Assembly: GCA_965240325.2 (NCBI GenBank)
Contig: OZ251222.1
Coordinates: forward strand, 1,860,001 to 1,924,000
Direction: 5' to 3'
Length of the DNA: 64,000 nt
DNA from: Rebecca billardiae RCC1528
Lineage: Eukaryota; Haptophyta
This document shows positions 10,976-22,324 of the stretch, piece by piece (position 1 is the first letter of the stretch; each line of letters opens with the position of its first letter). The position numbers and the translations under genes are program-made. Under the pieces are notes generated by a model. That model did no database searches and was not told the origin of the DNA. It saw only the letters and a list, made by a program, of their open reading frames with translations.

Positions 10976-13867
10976 ATGGCGCGAGTTGTGACCGTCGCTG
11001 GCTCGCACCGCATTGGCGGCGAGGACGGGCCGGGCGACGCGGCGAGCTTCAACTCGCCTCACGATCTACTCGTATTGCCGGATGGCTCTGTCCTCGTCGC
11101 GGACACCGGTGGCGACCGCGTGCGGCGCGTGTGGCGGCGCGCGGGCGAGACGGGCGAGCTGCCGCTGCCGGCGAGCGCCCAGGTCGAGACGGTGTCGTCG
11201 CGCGGCTGGCTGCGGCCGATGGGTATGGCACTCCTCGACGACGGGTCCGTCCTCGTCTGCGACCACGGCCACAACCGCGTGCGCAAGCTCTCAGCCGACT
11301 TTTCCACTGTGTCGACGTACGCGGGCAGCGGCTTGCGCGGCTCGAAGGACGGGCCCGCCGAGAGCGCGCAGTTCGACGGCCCGCGGGGCGTGTGCCGCTG
11401 GCGCGACGCGGTGATCGTCACGGACGGCAACGCCGTGCGCGCCGTCACGCGCGCCCCGTGGAATGCCGAGGAGCTCGTCGTCAGCACGATCGCAGGCGGC
11501 GCGTCTGAGGGGTACGTAGACGGCCCCGGCGAGAGCGCGCGCTTCCGCAGGCCGGGTGCGCTGCTGGAGTACAACGGCTCGGTGCTGTGCTGTGACACGG
11601 GCAACCACTGCGTGCGCCACCTCCTGCTCCACACGCCGCGGCCTTTCGACGCCTCGGCAGCGGCGGGCACGAGCACGCACGTCGAGCGGCCGAGTGGCGG
11701 CCCGCCCGAGTGCTCCGTTCTGACCCTCTGCGGCTCGCCACAGCCGGGCCGAGCGGACGGCGAGCTGCACCGGGCGCAGCTCGCGTCGCCCTCCGGACTC
11801 GCCGCGCCCGCTGGCATCGCCGAGCTCGCCCTCGCCGACGAGTCCGGGCCGGGAGGCCGCGACACGTCCGAGGCCGCGTCGGCGCGCCGCCGCGCTGAGC
11901 TGCTTATCGCTGATGCGGACAACAACGCTCTGCGCACGGTCAGCCTCTCGGCGGAGGCGGTGGGCACGGCGGCGGGCGCGCGCGACCGCAAGTGGGGCGC
12001 GCGCGACGGCCGCGCCGCCGACGCGCTCTTCAACCTGCCGCGCGGCCTCGCCCTCGGCGCGCACGGCACCGTCTTCATCGCAGACGCCGCGAACAATTGC
12101 CTGCGCGCGCTCGTGCCCGCGCGGCGGCACGGCTACTCGAGCAGCTCGCCGGCGGGCGGGCGCGGGGCGGGCGCGGCGGCGAGCCCGGCGCGCGGCAGCG
12201 CCGTCGCGGGCTCGCCCGCCACGCGCCGCGCGGCGAGCGCCGGCGCGGTGCGCTCGCCGCCGCGCGCGGCCGCGCGCAAGCCAGATACGTCTGCTCAGGC
12301 CTCTGCGCTCGCGCCGCCGCCGCTGCGAGCGATTGACCTCTCGCTGCCTGTCCTCGGCGGCGTGGCGGAGAAGGGCGGCACGGCGGGCGACGAGGGCGGC
12401 GAGGGCGCGGCGCGCGGGGGCGCGGCCGAGGGCGCGGCGCCGACGAGGCCGCCTCCCAAGCGCGACTCGCTTACCGCGGCCGTGGCGGCGCGGGTGGCCG
12501 CCACCGCGCGAACTCCTCCGTCGCGCGGAGGCGCGGGCGGCGCGCGCGGCGCCGCGCCGCGCCCCGGGAGCGCAGGCGCCGCGCGGCGGCGCTCGTCGCC
12601 TGCGTCTGGCGCGACGGCACCAGGCCGGCGGCAGAGCTCGACGGCGGCTGCTGGCGGCGGCGGTGCCCATAGCGGCGGTAGTGGCGGCGGCAGCGGCGGC
12701 GGCGGCGGCGGTGGCGGTCCTCGCAGCGGCGGTGGCGGCGGCGGCGGTGGCGGCAGTGGCGGCGGCGGCGGTGGCGGTGGTGGCGGTGGACGCAGCTCGA
12801 GTGCGGAGGCTCGACGCCGCTCTTCTCTCGCCGCGCTCCTGCGCACGGAGTCCCCGGAGAAGCTCGTCGCCGCGTCGGACGCCGAGCGCACCGCCGCCCT
12901 CGCCGAGCGAGAGCGGCTGATGGCCGAAGCGACGGCGGCTGAGTCGAGCGCGGAGCACGCGGAGGACGTTGGTGGGGTCAGGAGCCCTTCCCCTACGACG
13001 GTTGCGCTCAACGCGCTGCGCAAAGGGCTGCGCGCTCGCGCCGAGCCGCCGGTGCGCTCGAAGCCGGTCGGCTCGTCGGCGGACGCGGCGCCCTCGCCGC
13101 AGGGCAGCGCCAGTGCCCAGCGCCAGCAGCGCTCGCGCTCCCTGCCGTCCACGGCCGCGGGGCTGGGCGGCGGCGCGGGGACGGCGCGCTCTGGCAGCGG
13201 TGGCGGCGGCGCGGCGCGGCTGGGAGGCGCGCCCTCACCCCGCTCTGCGGCCAGGGAGACGCGCCCCGCCGAGCCCCGAGCGAGCCCGCCGCCGAGGCAC
13301 GTGGCTGGCCTCGCCGCGCAGCCGCCACCTGCCACACGCACCTTTGACATTCACCATTCGGCCGCAGCCCCTCTGGAGTTGGCGGGCGCTGCGTCACCGG
13401 GCGGCCGCCGGTCGCATGGCGGCGGCGGCGCAGCTGCAGCACACACGGCGGCGAGCGCGGACGAGATCCGCCCGCACTACCTCGGCGCCGCCAAGCAGCC
13501 GCCGCCGCCGCCACCGGGCGCGGCGGACGACGGCGCGCACGGCTCCGAGTGGGAGCGTGGCCCTGCCGGCGGCGCGGGCGGCGGCGCGCTCGGCGGAGCT
13601 CTGGGCGCGCGCCTTAGCCTGCTCGAGCGCATGGTGGTGGGGATGAGTGACGAGCAGGTGGCGATGGAGGAACGGCTCACGCTCACAGTCGCGCGGCTCG
13701 AGCAGAGGCTCGTGGCGCTGGAAGGCGTAGTCGGTGGCGCGCTCGGGCGTGGGCTGAGCTCCGCCGGCCCCGGCGCCGGCGGGCGCCTCGGGCGGCCCGG
13801 CGCCGCCGGTGCCTCTGGCTCGGCCTCGGCGCCGGCCTCGCCGGCGCGCAGCCTGCCTCTGCATTGA
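10976..13867 (+). CDS. NHL-repeat beta-propeller protein with long Gly/Ala-rich tail
   Basis: A 963-residue single-exon protein. Residues 1 to about 380 contain about six NHL-type blades with recurring GPG-A-F--P-GL, VLVADTG and N--R-- motifs (VADTGGDRVRRV, VCDHGHNRVRKL, CCDTGNHCVRHL, IADADNNALRTV, IADAANNCLRAL), predicting a ligand- or protein-binding propeller. Residues about 380-870 are low-complexity Ala/Gly/Ser/Pro/Arg, with an almost pure Gly tract at about 560-606 encoded by (GGC/GGT)n. Residues about 880-920 form a short heptad-like helix that could be a coiled coil. No signal peptide. Function unknown; a scaffold role is inference. The ATG at 10976 directly precedes the first blade. 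Confidence 0.85.
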   Translation: MARVVTVAGSHRIGGEDGPGDAASFNSPHDLLVLPDGSVLVADTGGDRVRRVWRRAGETGELPLPASAQVETVSSRGWLRPMGMALLDDGSVLVCDHGHNRVRKLSADFSTVSTYAGSGLRGSKDGPAESAQFDGPRGVCRWRDAVIVTDGNAVRAVTRAPWNAEELVVSTIAGGASEGYVDGPGESARFRRPGALLEYNGSVLCCDTGNHCVRHLLLHTPRPFDASAAAGTSTHVERPSGGPPECSVLTLCGSPQPGRADGELHRAQLASPSGLAAPAGIAELALADESGPGGRDTSEAASARRRAELLIADADNNALRTVSLSAEAVGTAAGARDRKWGARDGRAADALFNLPRGLALGAHGTVFIADAANNCLRALVPARRHGYSSSSPAGGRGAGAAASPARGSAVAGSPATRRAASAGAVRSPPRAAARKPDTSAQASALAPPPLRAIDLSLPVLGGVAEKGGTAGDEGGEGAARGGAAEGAAPTRPPPKRDSLTAAVAARVAATARTPPSRGGAGGARGAAPRPGSAGAARRRSSPASGATAPGRRQSSTAAAGGGGAHSGGSGGGSGGGGGGGGPRSGGGGGGGGGSGGGGGGGGGGGRSSSAEARRRSSLAALLRTESPEKLVAASDAERTAALAERERLMAEATAAESSAEHAEDVGGVRSPSPTTVALNALRKGLRARAEPPVRSKPVGSSADAAPSPQGSASAQRQQRSRSLPSTAAGLGGGAGTARSGSGGGGAARLGGAPSPRSAARETRPAEPRASPPPRHVAGLAAQPPPATRTFDIHHSAAAPLELAGAASPGGRRSHGGGGAAAAHTAASADEIRPHYLGAAKQPPPPPPGAADDGAHGSEWERGPAGGAGGGALGGALGARLSLLERMVVGMSDEQVAMEERLTLTVARLEQRLVALEGVVGGALGRGLSSAGPGAGGRLGRPGAAGASGSASAPASPARSLPLH

Positions 13868-14027
13868 TCGCCTGACTAAGTTTGGCCGGATCAGCTTGTC
13901 GTTACTCCAGCGGCCATCACTCTACAGGCGCCGATCCGCGATCGCGAGCCGCGTCATCGCCTCGGCATGAGACGCATGCTGTGGTATTTTTTCAATTTGC
14001 ATGCGCAGCATCAGCGGATTCAGCGCG

Positions 14028-15101
14028 ATGAAAAAACGTCGGGGCTGGACGCTGGTCTCCATCGGTGGCAGCCAAGCCCTGCGACTTCGCCGGTGATCAA
14101 GACCGCCGTCGCCGTTCGTAAGGCGCCGGCGCCGGCGCACAGTCGCAACCACGGGGCAGCTCGCCTCGAGCTGCACCAGCACCACGGCTTCTCGTAGCTT
14201 TCAACCGCCACCTCGTCCCGGCCTCGTGCGCCTGCGCATCGTGTACTGCGACTGCGACCAACCGAGCGCGACACGTGTGCCGCCTTTCCAGCTCGAGCTG
14301 CCTGCGTCCACAGCGGTGAGCGAGCTCCAGGAGAAGGTCCTCGCGAAGCACTCGTCGGGCGCCGAAGGGCCTGAGCGCGTGCGTCTCTTTGCGCCCGCCG
14401 GGGACGATTTCGCTGGCCCCGTGCCCCCTCTCGTCTTCTGCTCGCGGCCGGCACAGACGCTCGAGGACTTGGGACTTGCGCACTCGGGCGCAGCGGCGGC
14501 GACGGTTTACTGGGCAAGCAACCTGATGAAGTTCCAGGATGACTACGCGCAGATCGTGCCAAAGTGCGATGAGCGCGTCGCGAAAGCGATCGCGCGCGAC
14601 GAGGCCGCTGTGAAGTCGCGCGCGGCGCAAGAGCGCGTCGACGCGCGCAACGCTTTCTGGGCACTCCAGGGCACTGCGTGGCCATTCAAGCCGGCGGGGG
14701 CGGCGCGGACGTACTACACGAGCCATGCCAACTCGTACGGCGAGGGCGAGCTGGGGGACTCGCACTCGCTGCAGCTGCTGCCCGCCGAAGGCGAGTTCCG
14801 CCTTCACCTCCACCGCTGGAGTGACACGGGTAGAAAATCGAGGCACTTTCACACTATGACCAAGGGGCCTTTCCGCCTAAGCGCAGAGGCCGCTGGCGGC
14901 GGGTACGAGCTGCACATGATGCCTGCCTTCCGCTTCGAGTCAGCGCACATCCCACCCCGCTGGGACGACCTTTCTGCCTTCACCCCTGTCGCACGCGACA
15001 AGGCGGACCCTCTGCCGACCGCACACATCGATGCCGACGGCAGCGCGGTGCACCACCAGGGCGAAACGCTCAAGCTGAGCGAGACTGCGCGCAGGGTGTG
15101 A
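14028..15101 (+). CDS. ubiquitin-like-domain protein of unknown function, start model tentative
   Basis: The solid part is 14198-15101. It begins with LRIVYCDCD and a ubiquitin-like fold pattern (STAVSELQEKVLAKHS, then RVRLFAP, then LEDLGL) over about 90 residues, followed by a unique region ending KLSETARRV. No ATG lies in frame upstream before a stop at 14094. My proposed fix is a first exon 14028-14092 (MKKRRGWTL...) joined to 14198 by a 105-bp GT-AG intron, giving 322 residues in frame. The donor GTGATC differs from the usual GTGCGC here, so this is a guess; a GTG start at 14226 or another upstream exon is possible. The unique region has a His-rich run (RHFHTM) and several aromatic motifs, but I recognise no family. 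Confidence 0.55.
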
Positions 15102-15238
15102 GAAGTGCTAGAATAGCAACCTTGGATGACTCAGGGAAATAGCTCTACGCCTCATCGCCATGGGGCATCGGCCGGACCGCGCGGGGGGAGCCACCGAAGC
15201 AGCGCTCAAGCCAATTCTAAGCCGCAAACGCCGGTCTG

Positions 15239-15293
15239 TGGCCGAGTGGGAGTACTGGCGTGCTCTTGCGTCTGAGGTCATGGGTTCAAAACC
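15239..15293 (+). repeat. tRNA-like Pol III A box and B box (SINE head or tRNA relic)
   Basis: The A-box-like TGGCCGAGTGG at 15239 and B-box-like GGTTCAAAACC at 15283 sit 44 bp apart, the spacing of a tRNA gene. The D stem can pair (GCCG with TGGC), but the acceptor stem does not pair and the anticodon and T stems carry mismatches, so a working tRNA is unlikely. About 90 bp downstream lies (CT)50. A tRNA-derived SINE with a simple-repeat tail is a reasonable reading. Confidence 0.5.
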
Positions 15294-15379
15294 AGTTTCC
15301 AGGTCTCTCTTCGGAGAGCGTGCGATGAAGGATGGCGCGGCAACCTGCCACCGTGAGCCTTACGCACGTTAAAACAAAT

Positions 15380-15486
<107 letters not shown>

Positions 15487-15489
15487 GCA

Positions 15490-15820
15490 GCAGCCCGCCG
15501 GCGGGCCGGGCTGCGACATCGACTACAACCTCATCTGCTTCATCGCCCAGAGCGCGCTAGGCGGCGCGCTCACTCTCCAAGCCCCTCCTCAGTCTTCTGC
15601 AGCTGCGCGCCGCTTGGCCGGCGCGCGGCAACGCGTACTACGACCTCATCCTCATCCAGGCGCGCACGCGGGCGCACGGGGGCGACAGCCGCGGCTGCCG
15701 CTTGCCGGAGCTGCTCGCCGCTAGGTCGGCGGGCGGCGACATCGACTACGACCTCACCCTCATCCAAGTGCTCCGGAAGGCGCTCGGCCGCGGCGGCATC
15801 TGCCGTCGCCGCCGCGTGCC
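15490..15820. repeat. three tandem units of about 112 bp
   Basis: The word (GA)CTACGACCTCATCCTCATC recurs with changes near 15517, 15632 and 15741, with shared flanks rich in GGCGGCGCG and GCTCGG. The 112-bp period is not a multiple of three, so a single reading frame cannot encode the repeat. Confidence 0.65.
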
Positions 15821-15986
15821 CCAGGCCGAGGCGGTGCTCCATCAGACCATCCCGGCGCCGCTCCCATAGGCATAGGGGGGCAGGGCTGCGGGTGGCGCAC
15901 TGCCTGACCTGGTTGGAAGACGCGGACGCATTCTATGTGTCTGCTGCACTCTGAGCCTGACGCTTGCCCGTTGCATACCACGTCGT
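15818..15986. repeat. dispersed repeat, copy 2, ending in inverted terminal repeat
   Basis: Homologous to 5846-6004. The last 17 bases (15970-15986, GTTGCATACCACGTCGT) are the exact reverse complement of sequences at about 17660-17677 and about 19377-19395, and the match extends imperfectly outwards for about 45 bp. It marks the left end of the element that follows. Confidence 0.8.
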
Positions 15987-18900
15987 AATATATATATATA
16001 TATATGACCGCGTTCCGCGGTCCTTTTCCGGAGAACGAACGTAGTTCAGGGCCCGCGGTGGCGGTGCACCCTCCATCGCAGTCGTCTATTGACAGACCCG
16101 GAGTTGCATGCCCGTACAACTAGACTCCAGCGGCGCGCCGCCGCCCGCCGCGCCCGGGGCGCGGGCCCATCGGCGCACTTCGCAGCCGCCGGCGCGGCGC
16201 CGATTGTGTACAGGCGGATGCGACGAGGCGTGATCGACGCATGAGCGCGACTCCACGTGCACGCCAGGCCACGCGAAGCTGACAGCCAGGGAGCACGGTG
16301 CGGGGCCGCGGATTCGTTCGGGCCGCTGCTGCTGACTGACCGCTGTCCCGCCGCGGGTCACCGCGCACCGCGGCAGCGCCAGGATAGTTAGGTGATTTGC
16401 ACTGGTCCGAGTAGGGTTCGACCAGCGCCTGCGCGACGGCCGACAGGCGGGCGCGAGGCGTGATCGACGCATGAGCGCAACTCGACGTGCACGCCAGGCC
16501 ACGCGGAGCTGACAGCCCGAGGGAGCACGGTGCCGAGGTCGGAGGTGCGACTGGGCACCAGTCACAGATCGTTCGCGCACGCCGCGCGTGCACGGGCTGA
16601 CACACCTCGATCAGGCTCGGCACGCGTTGCAGAGGCACAGCCAGCTCTGGGGACGTCACGCACCACTGTCGCCCGCGCAGCTCGTCCTCCTCGTAGAGTA
16701 CCGTTCATTCAGTTCCGAGGCGTAGCCCTCGCTCAGAGTCGACCGGTCGACGATGGACTCGGATCGTCGGCGCTCCCCGGAAAGGCATGGCAAGGGCGGC
16801 GCGTGGTGAAGTCGAAGACTCAGAGATCGATCAGTCCGGCATCAGGCGCCGCTGCCCCCGAGCTTGCGAGAGCCCGAATACAGGGCGGCTGCCGCGGCGC
16901 GGCCGGGGCGCCGCGGCGCCGACCGGCGCGCGGCCGCGCGCAGGCATCGACACGGGGCGGCGGGGGCGCGCGGAGTGAGCGGGGGCACGAACGCGATGTC
17001 GACGGCAGTCGGGACCCGCCGCAGCCGCGCGCTCCAGGCGCAACTCGCCGCGCGCACCTGCCCATCGCCGTCCTCACCCGTCGGTCGCTCGTCAGCTCGC
17101 CTCATCCTCTCGCGGTCTCGCCGCAGCCGTGGCGTAGAACTAACGCGGGCCCGCCGGCGCCCCGGCTCCCGCTCCGGTGTCAGATAGTATTGAGATTCGC
17201 CGAGGTTGGCCCATCGGCTACTGACCCTTGCCTCGTCGGCTCCTGATACAGACACGGCGCGATTGAATAGTTGATTCAACTGATTCAAGGGACGTACATG
17301 GTCACATCGGTTCGCGGCAATCTCTATCTAGATACGTCATCGCTCCTTGGACCTTGCTGCAATCTCATTGGCCGGAAAAATCGCTTGTAACGGTTCGTTA
17401 CGTTAGGGATCCTAAAGGGCGTGAAGTTTTTTGGACGCCGGGCGTCACTCCACGCTTTACTATGAACTTGCCGTGGGCGCGACCTTTTTCGGCCGTGATG
17501 CATGTTAGAGAGGGTCTCAAAATTCGAAACTCGGTCTCCTCCAGCCATGAAAATCGTCCCCCGTCCCTTTTTTCTTGATCAAAGATCTTTTTGAAACGTT
17601 GTTCGGGCCCGCTGGTGCGGGCTCCACGCTGCGCGCTCCGCCCTGCACCGCGGGCCATTAACGACGTGGTATGCAACGGCCCGAACGAACGGGCAGGCGT
17701 CAGAGTCAGCAAGCTGTAGCAGCAGATCGAGCAGCAGTATATATATATATATATATATGACCGCGTTCCGCGGTCCTTTTCCGTAGAACGAACGTAGTTC
17801 GGGGCCCGCGGTGGCGGTGCACCCTCCGTCGCAGTCGTCCCGTACACGTGTAACTAGACTCCATCCAGCGGCGCGCCGCCCCAGCGCCGCGCCGCCGCCG
17901 GCGTGCGCCGAGTGTGGATGTCGGTCGTCGGCCGAGCTGCCCTCATCACAGACGGCCCTTACCTGACCCCCTGCGCGTGCGCGACGGCCGACAGGCGGAT
18001 GCGACTCGGCGTGATCGACGCACGAGCGCGACTCTTGCACGCCAGGCCACCGGCGGAGCTGACTGACAGCCAGGGAGCCGGACGGCGCGGGACCGCGCGG
18101 ATTCGACCGTTCGTTCGGGCCTGCCGCTGACCGTCGTCGCCGCGACGCCAGCAGCGCAGGAGTAGATGATCTGCAGGTCAGTAGGGTTCGACCTGCGCGC
18201 CTGCGCGACGGCCGACAGGCGGGCGCGAGGCGTGAGCGACGCATGAGCGCGACTCTACGTGCACACCAGGCACCACGCGGCCGAGCTGACTGACCGCGAG
18301 CCAGGGAGCACGGTGCGAGCAGCCATGCAGCACCGGTGCTTGCGCGCGCCGCGCGTGCACGGGGTGACACACCTCGGTCAGGCTCGGCACGCGTCGCAGA
18401 GGCACGGCCAGCTCTGGGCACGCCAGGCGCCCAGGCCACGCGGAGCTGACAGCCACGGGGAGCCGACGGCGCGCGGGGCCGCGGCCAGTTCCGAGTTCGA
18501 CTTGCGCCTGCTCTGAAGAAGAGTTCTGGGAGACCCTGGCGGAGAGGCATGGCAAGGGGGGCGTGTGGTGAAGTCGGAGACTCCGAGATCGATCAGTCCG
18601 GCATCATGCGCCGCTGCCCCCGAGCTTGCGAGAGCCCGAACACAGGGCGGCGGCTGCGGCGGCGGCGGCGCGGCCGCGCGCCGGCCGGCCGCGCAGGCAT
18701 CGACAGGGCGCGGCAGGGGCGTGCGGAGTGACTAGTGAGCGGGCACGAACGCGATGTCGACGGCCGTCGGGACCCGCCGCAGACGCGCGCTCCAGGCGCC
18801 ACTCGGCACTTGCCACGCGCACCTGCCCATCGAGCGCCCCCTTGCGGACCAACCAAGAGTCGTCGAGGCTCGCTCGCCACCCCAGCAGAAGAAACCTGCA

Positions 18901-19428
18901 CAGCACGTCGTCCTTGCGACGACGGCAGGTTTTGAGCTCGCCAGCTCGGTAAGTCAGTGACTATGGAATGGGCTGGCAACGAATAGCTGCGCGGGTATTT
19001 TCAATAAGGCTTGCGGGTTTTAGACTCTAGATACCAACCGCCGCGAAGCCAAGTTCATATTCATCAAGGCGGAGGCAAACTATCACACATGAACGAGAGT
19101 CTACCCACAAAATCGCGCTCGTAACGAACCGTTACGTTAATGTCACGTCCAGCTGACGTCCAGATCGCACTTTACTTAAGGGAATGAGCTGGACGCGCTT
19201 ATTTTCGGCCTAATAGACCTCTCTATGCGATCTCAAAAACTCGAAACTCGGTCTCCGCCAGCCCTAAAAATCGCCCCCGTCCCTTTTTTCTTGATCAAAG
19301 ATCTTTTTGAAACGTGGTTCGGGCCCGCTGGTGCGGGCTCCACGCTGCGCGCTCCGCCCTGCACCGCGGGCCATTAACGACGTGGTATGCAACGGGCAGG
19401 CGTCAGAGTCAGCAAGCTGTAGCAGCAG
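15941..19428. mobile_element. tandem pair of non-coding elements with inverted terminal repeats
   Basis: Unit A (about 15988-17725) and unit B (about 17738-19428) are direct copies of about 1.7 kb. Each starts with a (TA)n tract then GACCGCGTTCCGCGGTCCTT. Each shares a block around GATCGATCAGTCCGGCATCA (16827 and 18588) and ends with TTTTTTCTTGATCAAAGATC, a GC-rich stretch, and the terminal repeat ATTAACGACGTGGTATGCAAC. One left terminal repeat (15941-15986) serves two right ones. Unit A has a 12-bp insertion inside its right end. There is no transposase-like ORF, so this would be a non-autonomous DNA element or a satellite-like array. Target-site duplications were not found. Confidence 0.7.
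16195..18320. repeat. internal subrepeats inside the tandem elements
   Basis: A segment of about 100 bp built around GTGATCGACGCATGAGCGC and CCAGGCCACGCGGAGCTGAC occurs near 16224 and 16457 in unit A (233 bp apart) and near 18006 and 18229 in unit B (223 bp apart). A partial piece is near 18420. Each subrepeat is preceded or followed by a B-box-like GGGTTCGACC (about 16414 and 18184). Confidence 0.7.
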
Positions 19429-19589
19429 TCGTTATTTCAGGTTTATGGGGTACTGTACGTACGTAGTCGTAGCATTAGTATTTCTTTTTTTTCTTGACGG
19501 ACGATCTGCCTCGACAAAAGATGATGGTGATGGCGGCGGCGTGAGTCGGGTCGCCGTTGTGTACCTTGCTCACACTCTTTTGTGCTCGC

Positions 19590-22324
19590 ATGTCCGTCGC
19601 GAAGGTCGCCGGCGGCGCGGTTGCGGCCGCGGGGCTGCTGATCTTCCTGAACTATCAGTTCGTGCTCGTCCGCCCGATCACAGTGCCCGCCGACGCTCCA
19701 GCAGGCGTGCGCGGCTCAACCCCCGGAGTGTCTATCACCCCGTCGGCGCTCACAGTGCTGCCGCCGACCACGGGCGCAGCCGGCGGTGGTGCTTCTGCCG
19801 CGCTGACGTCAAGCGTCAGCGCGGACCACCCGTCGACGCCGACCAACGCGCGAGAGGCGAGGATCTCGGCCCTGGAGCGCGAGCTCGCCCAGCTGCGCAC
19901 CGAACTCGATCTGTTGCGCCCATCACGCACGGCGCCGGTCGCGGACGCGTCTGCGACGGCCGCGAGCGGCGCACCGGGTACGCCGGCGGCCGTGCCCGCG
20001 ATCCCCGGCTCGGGTGCCCGCTCCGGCTCGTACGAGCGAGAGTGCCCGCACCCGTGCGGACCCAATGGCACGTGCAACCGCGCCACCGGCGAGTGCAGCT
20101 GCCCGCCGCACCTACGCGGCGAGCGGTGCTCAGAGCCCATGTTCCCGGCCTGCGCCAACATGTGGGGCTTCCAGATCACCAACGCGCCGTGCGGGCTGCC
20201 CGAGGCGACGTTCCCGATCACGTGCGAGTGCGCGGCGCAGTGCGATGACGCCAACTTGCTCATGCGCCGCATGTGCTACGAACACCGCCCGCCGGAGGAC
20301 CCGGGGCGCTCGCGCAACAAGCGGTGGCACACGGGTGCCTCTGACGAGCGCTGGACGATGACCGTGGTGGACTCGCCGGCGATGCTGCAGGTGATCCACG
20401 AGCGCGCGGAGGCGTCGCGCGCCACAAGCGCGTGCAACGGGCACGGCATCTGGATGCCCAAGCTGCCGCGCTGGCTGGACCCGCCGGGCGTTGTGCCGAA
20501 CATCCCACTGTCGCACTTCGACCCGAATGGCGAGTCTGTGTGCGTCTGCCTGCCGACCTGGTGGGGCGCCAAGTGCACGGACCCGCTGCGCTCGCCCGGC
20601 ACGTGCCACAACCGGTGCACCGGGCGGGGCAAGTGCGTGGGCTCGGTGTGCGCGTGCGACGAGGGCTACTGGGGCACCGACTGCTCGCTGCGCGTCGACC
20701 CGGCCGGCGGCGTGAGCAAGCTCGAGAACGGAGCCGTTGCGCCGGAGGGCTCGGGGGTCACGGCGAAGGTGTACGTGTACGAGCTGCCCGGCCGGTTCAC
20801 GACGTGGCTCGCGGCGCAGTCGCACGCGCCCGAGTGGACGCACTCGTGGTGGTTCTACGACAACGACATCTCGCTGCACCAGCGATTCCTCGCCAGCCCG
20901 TACCGCACCACCGACCCCGAGGAGGCGGATTTCTTTTTTATTCCGCTGTACCGCTCGCTCGGCGCGTACACGGCCGGCTGGGGCCCGGGCGTGGTCACGC
21001 CCAAGGGCTGGCGCGCCTTCATGGCGGCGGTGGGATACGTGAACCGCACCTGGCCGTACTTTTCGCGCAACGGCGGCCGTGACCACAGTGCGCGCGCGCG
21101 CGCGCAGTCGCGGTGACCGCCGCCTGCGCAGGCCGCCGCGCCTCTGACAGCGCCCTTGCGCTGACACCCTTCCCGCGCGCGCGTCCGCGCATTTGGCCGC
21201 GGTGTCCGCAGTGATGGTGATCACATGCGACGTGGGGTACGGCACGCTCGGCGAGCACACCAAAAACGGCTTCATCCATCGCAGCGTGCTCCCCAAGCCT
21301 CTCGAGCCGATCAAGTTCATTCTGCAGTGGGTGCGCGCGTGCGCGCCAAGCCGCTGCTCAGTCGAGGCGCGCGCGCGGGGGCCCGGCCTTGCGCGCTCAA
21401 GAGCGGGCGTCGTCGCACTGACCAACCGACCGACTGCGGTGCCGCCTGTGCCCCGGTGCTCGCGTGGCAGGGTGGCAAGCCAACGCGCCCCGGGTACGAC
21501 CTCGTCATCCCGCCACGCACGCCACCGCAAGAGGTGCTCTCCACGACGGGCTCGGCGCACCCATACTCATGCGCGTACTCGCGCATCGGCCCGAGCCGCG
21601 CCGCGCCGCGCGCCGTCACGCTCGCGCCGCGCAACGGCTCGTTCTTTTACTTCCGCGGCAAGATCATCCTGGACAACCCGGTGTACTCGCAGGGCGTGCG
21701 GCAGCACGTGTACCGGCTGCACCACGAGCGCGAGGGCTACGTGATCAGCGACAAGAGCAGCAAGAACTTCTACAAGGAGATGATGGACGCGCGCTTCTGC
21801 TTTGCGCCCACAGGTGCGCGGCCGGTCGAGCGCGCGCGCGCTGGTGCGCACACGGGTCTTGCGCACCGGCTGACCGACGCGCGGCGCCCGCGCCCGCCGC
21901 TGCGACAGGCTGGGGCTGGGGACAGCGCGTCTTCGAGGCCATCCTCACCGGCTGCATCCCCGTGATCATGCAGTCGGACAACGAGCAGCCGTTCGAAAAG
22001 ATTCTGCCTTGGAGCGAGTTTGCTGTGATGCTGAACGAGTCGCACATCCCCGATTTGCACACCATCCTCGCCGCCATCCCCGAGGAGAAGGTCGTGCGGA
22101 TGCACCGCACGCTGTCGTGCGTGTGGCCGCGGCTCACCTTCTTCTCCTCGCCGTCGCAGCGTGAGGAGTTTGGCCAGCTGTACCAGTCGGATGCGTTCCA
22201 GATGATGATGCTGGAACTCAGTGCGCAGTTGGACGCCGCAAAGGGCGGTGGTGGCGGGTTGCAAGCGTGGCACAACGCCTCGCGCATGCTCACCACGGCG
22301 GTGTGCTCTTGTGTGCAGCCATGA
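19590..22324 (+). CDS. GT47 exostosin-like glycosyltransferase with EGF-like domains, four exons
   Basis: Exons 19590-21087, 21212-21330, 21471-21813 and 21909-22324; 791 residues; introns 124, 140 and 95 bp, all GTGCGC...AG and frame-preserving. Residues about 8-28 form a signal anchor (type II Golgi topology). A short coiled coil (about 90-115) is followed by Cys-rich EGF-like modules at about 150-180 and 336-370. From about residue 391 an exostosin domain begins (KVYVYELPGRF, then EEADFFFIPLY, then RDHMMVITCDVGYG, then SKNFYKEMMDARFCFAPTG, then WGWGQRVFEAILTGCIPVIM). This matches algal exostosin-family enzymes that extend cell-surface or wall polysaccharides; the sugar donor is not predictable. 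The ATG at 19590 is the first that yields the anchor. The FCFAPTGWGWGQR motif across exons 3/4 confirms the last junction. Confidence 0.92.

Noticed and set aside
15225-15310. functional tRNA gene
   Set aside because: A and B boxes are present but the acceptor stem does not pair and other stems carry mismatches.
16086-19300. several 100-320-codon ORFs across the tandem elements
   Set aside because: They differ in frame between the two element copies and show no conserved peptide, so the repeats are non-coding.
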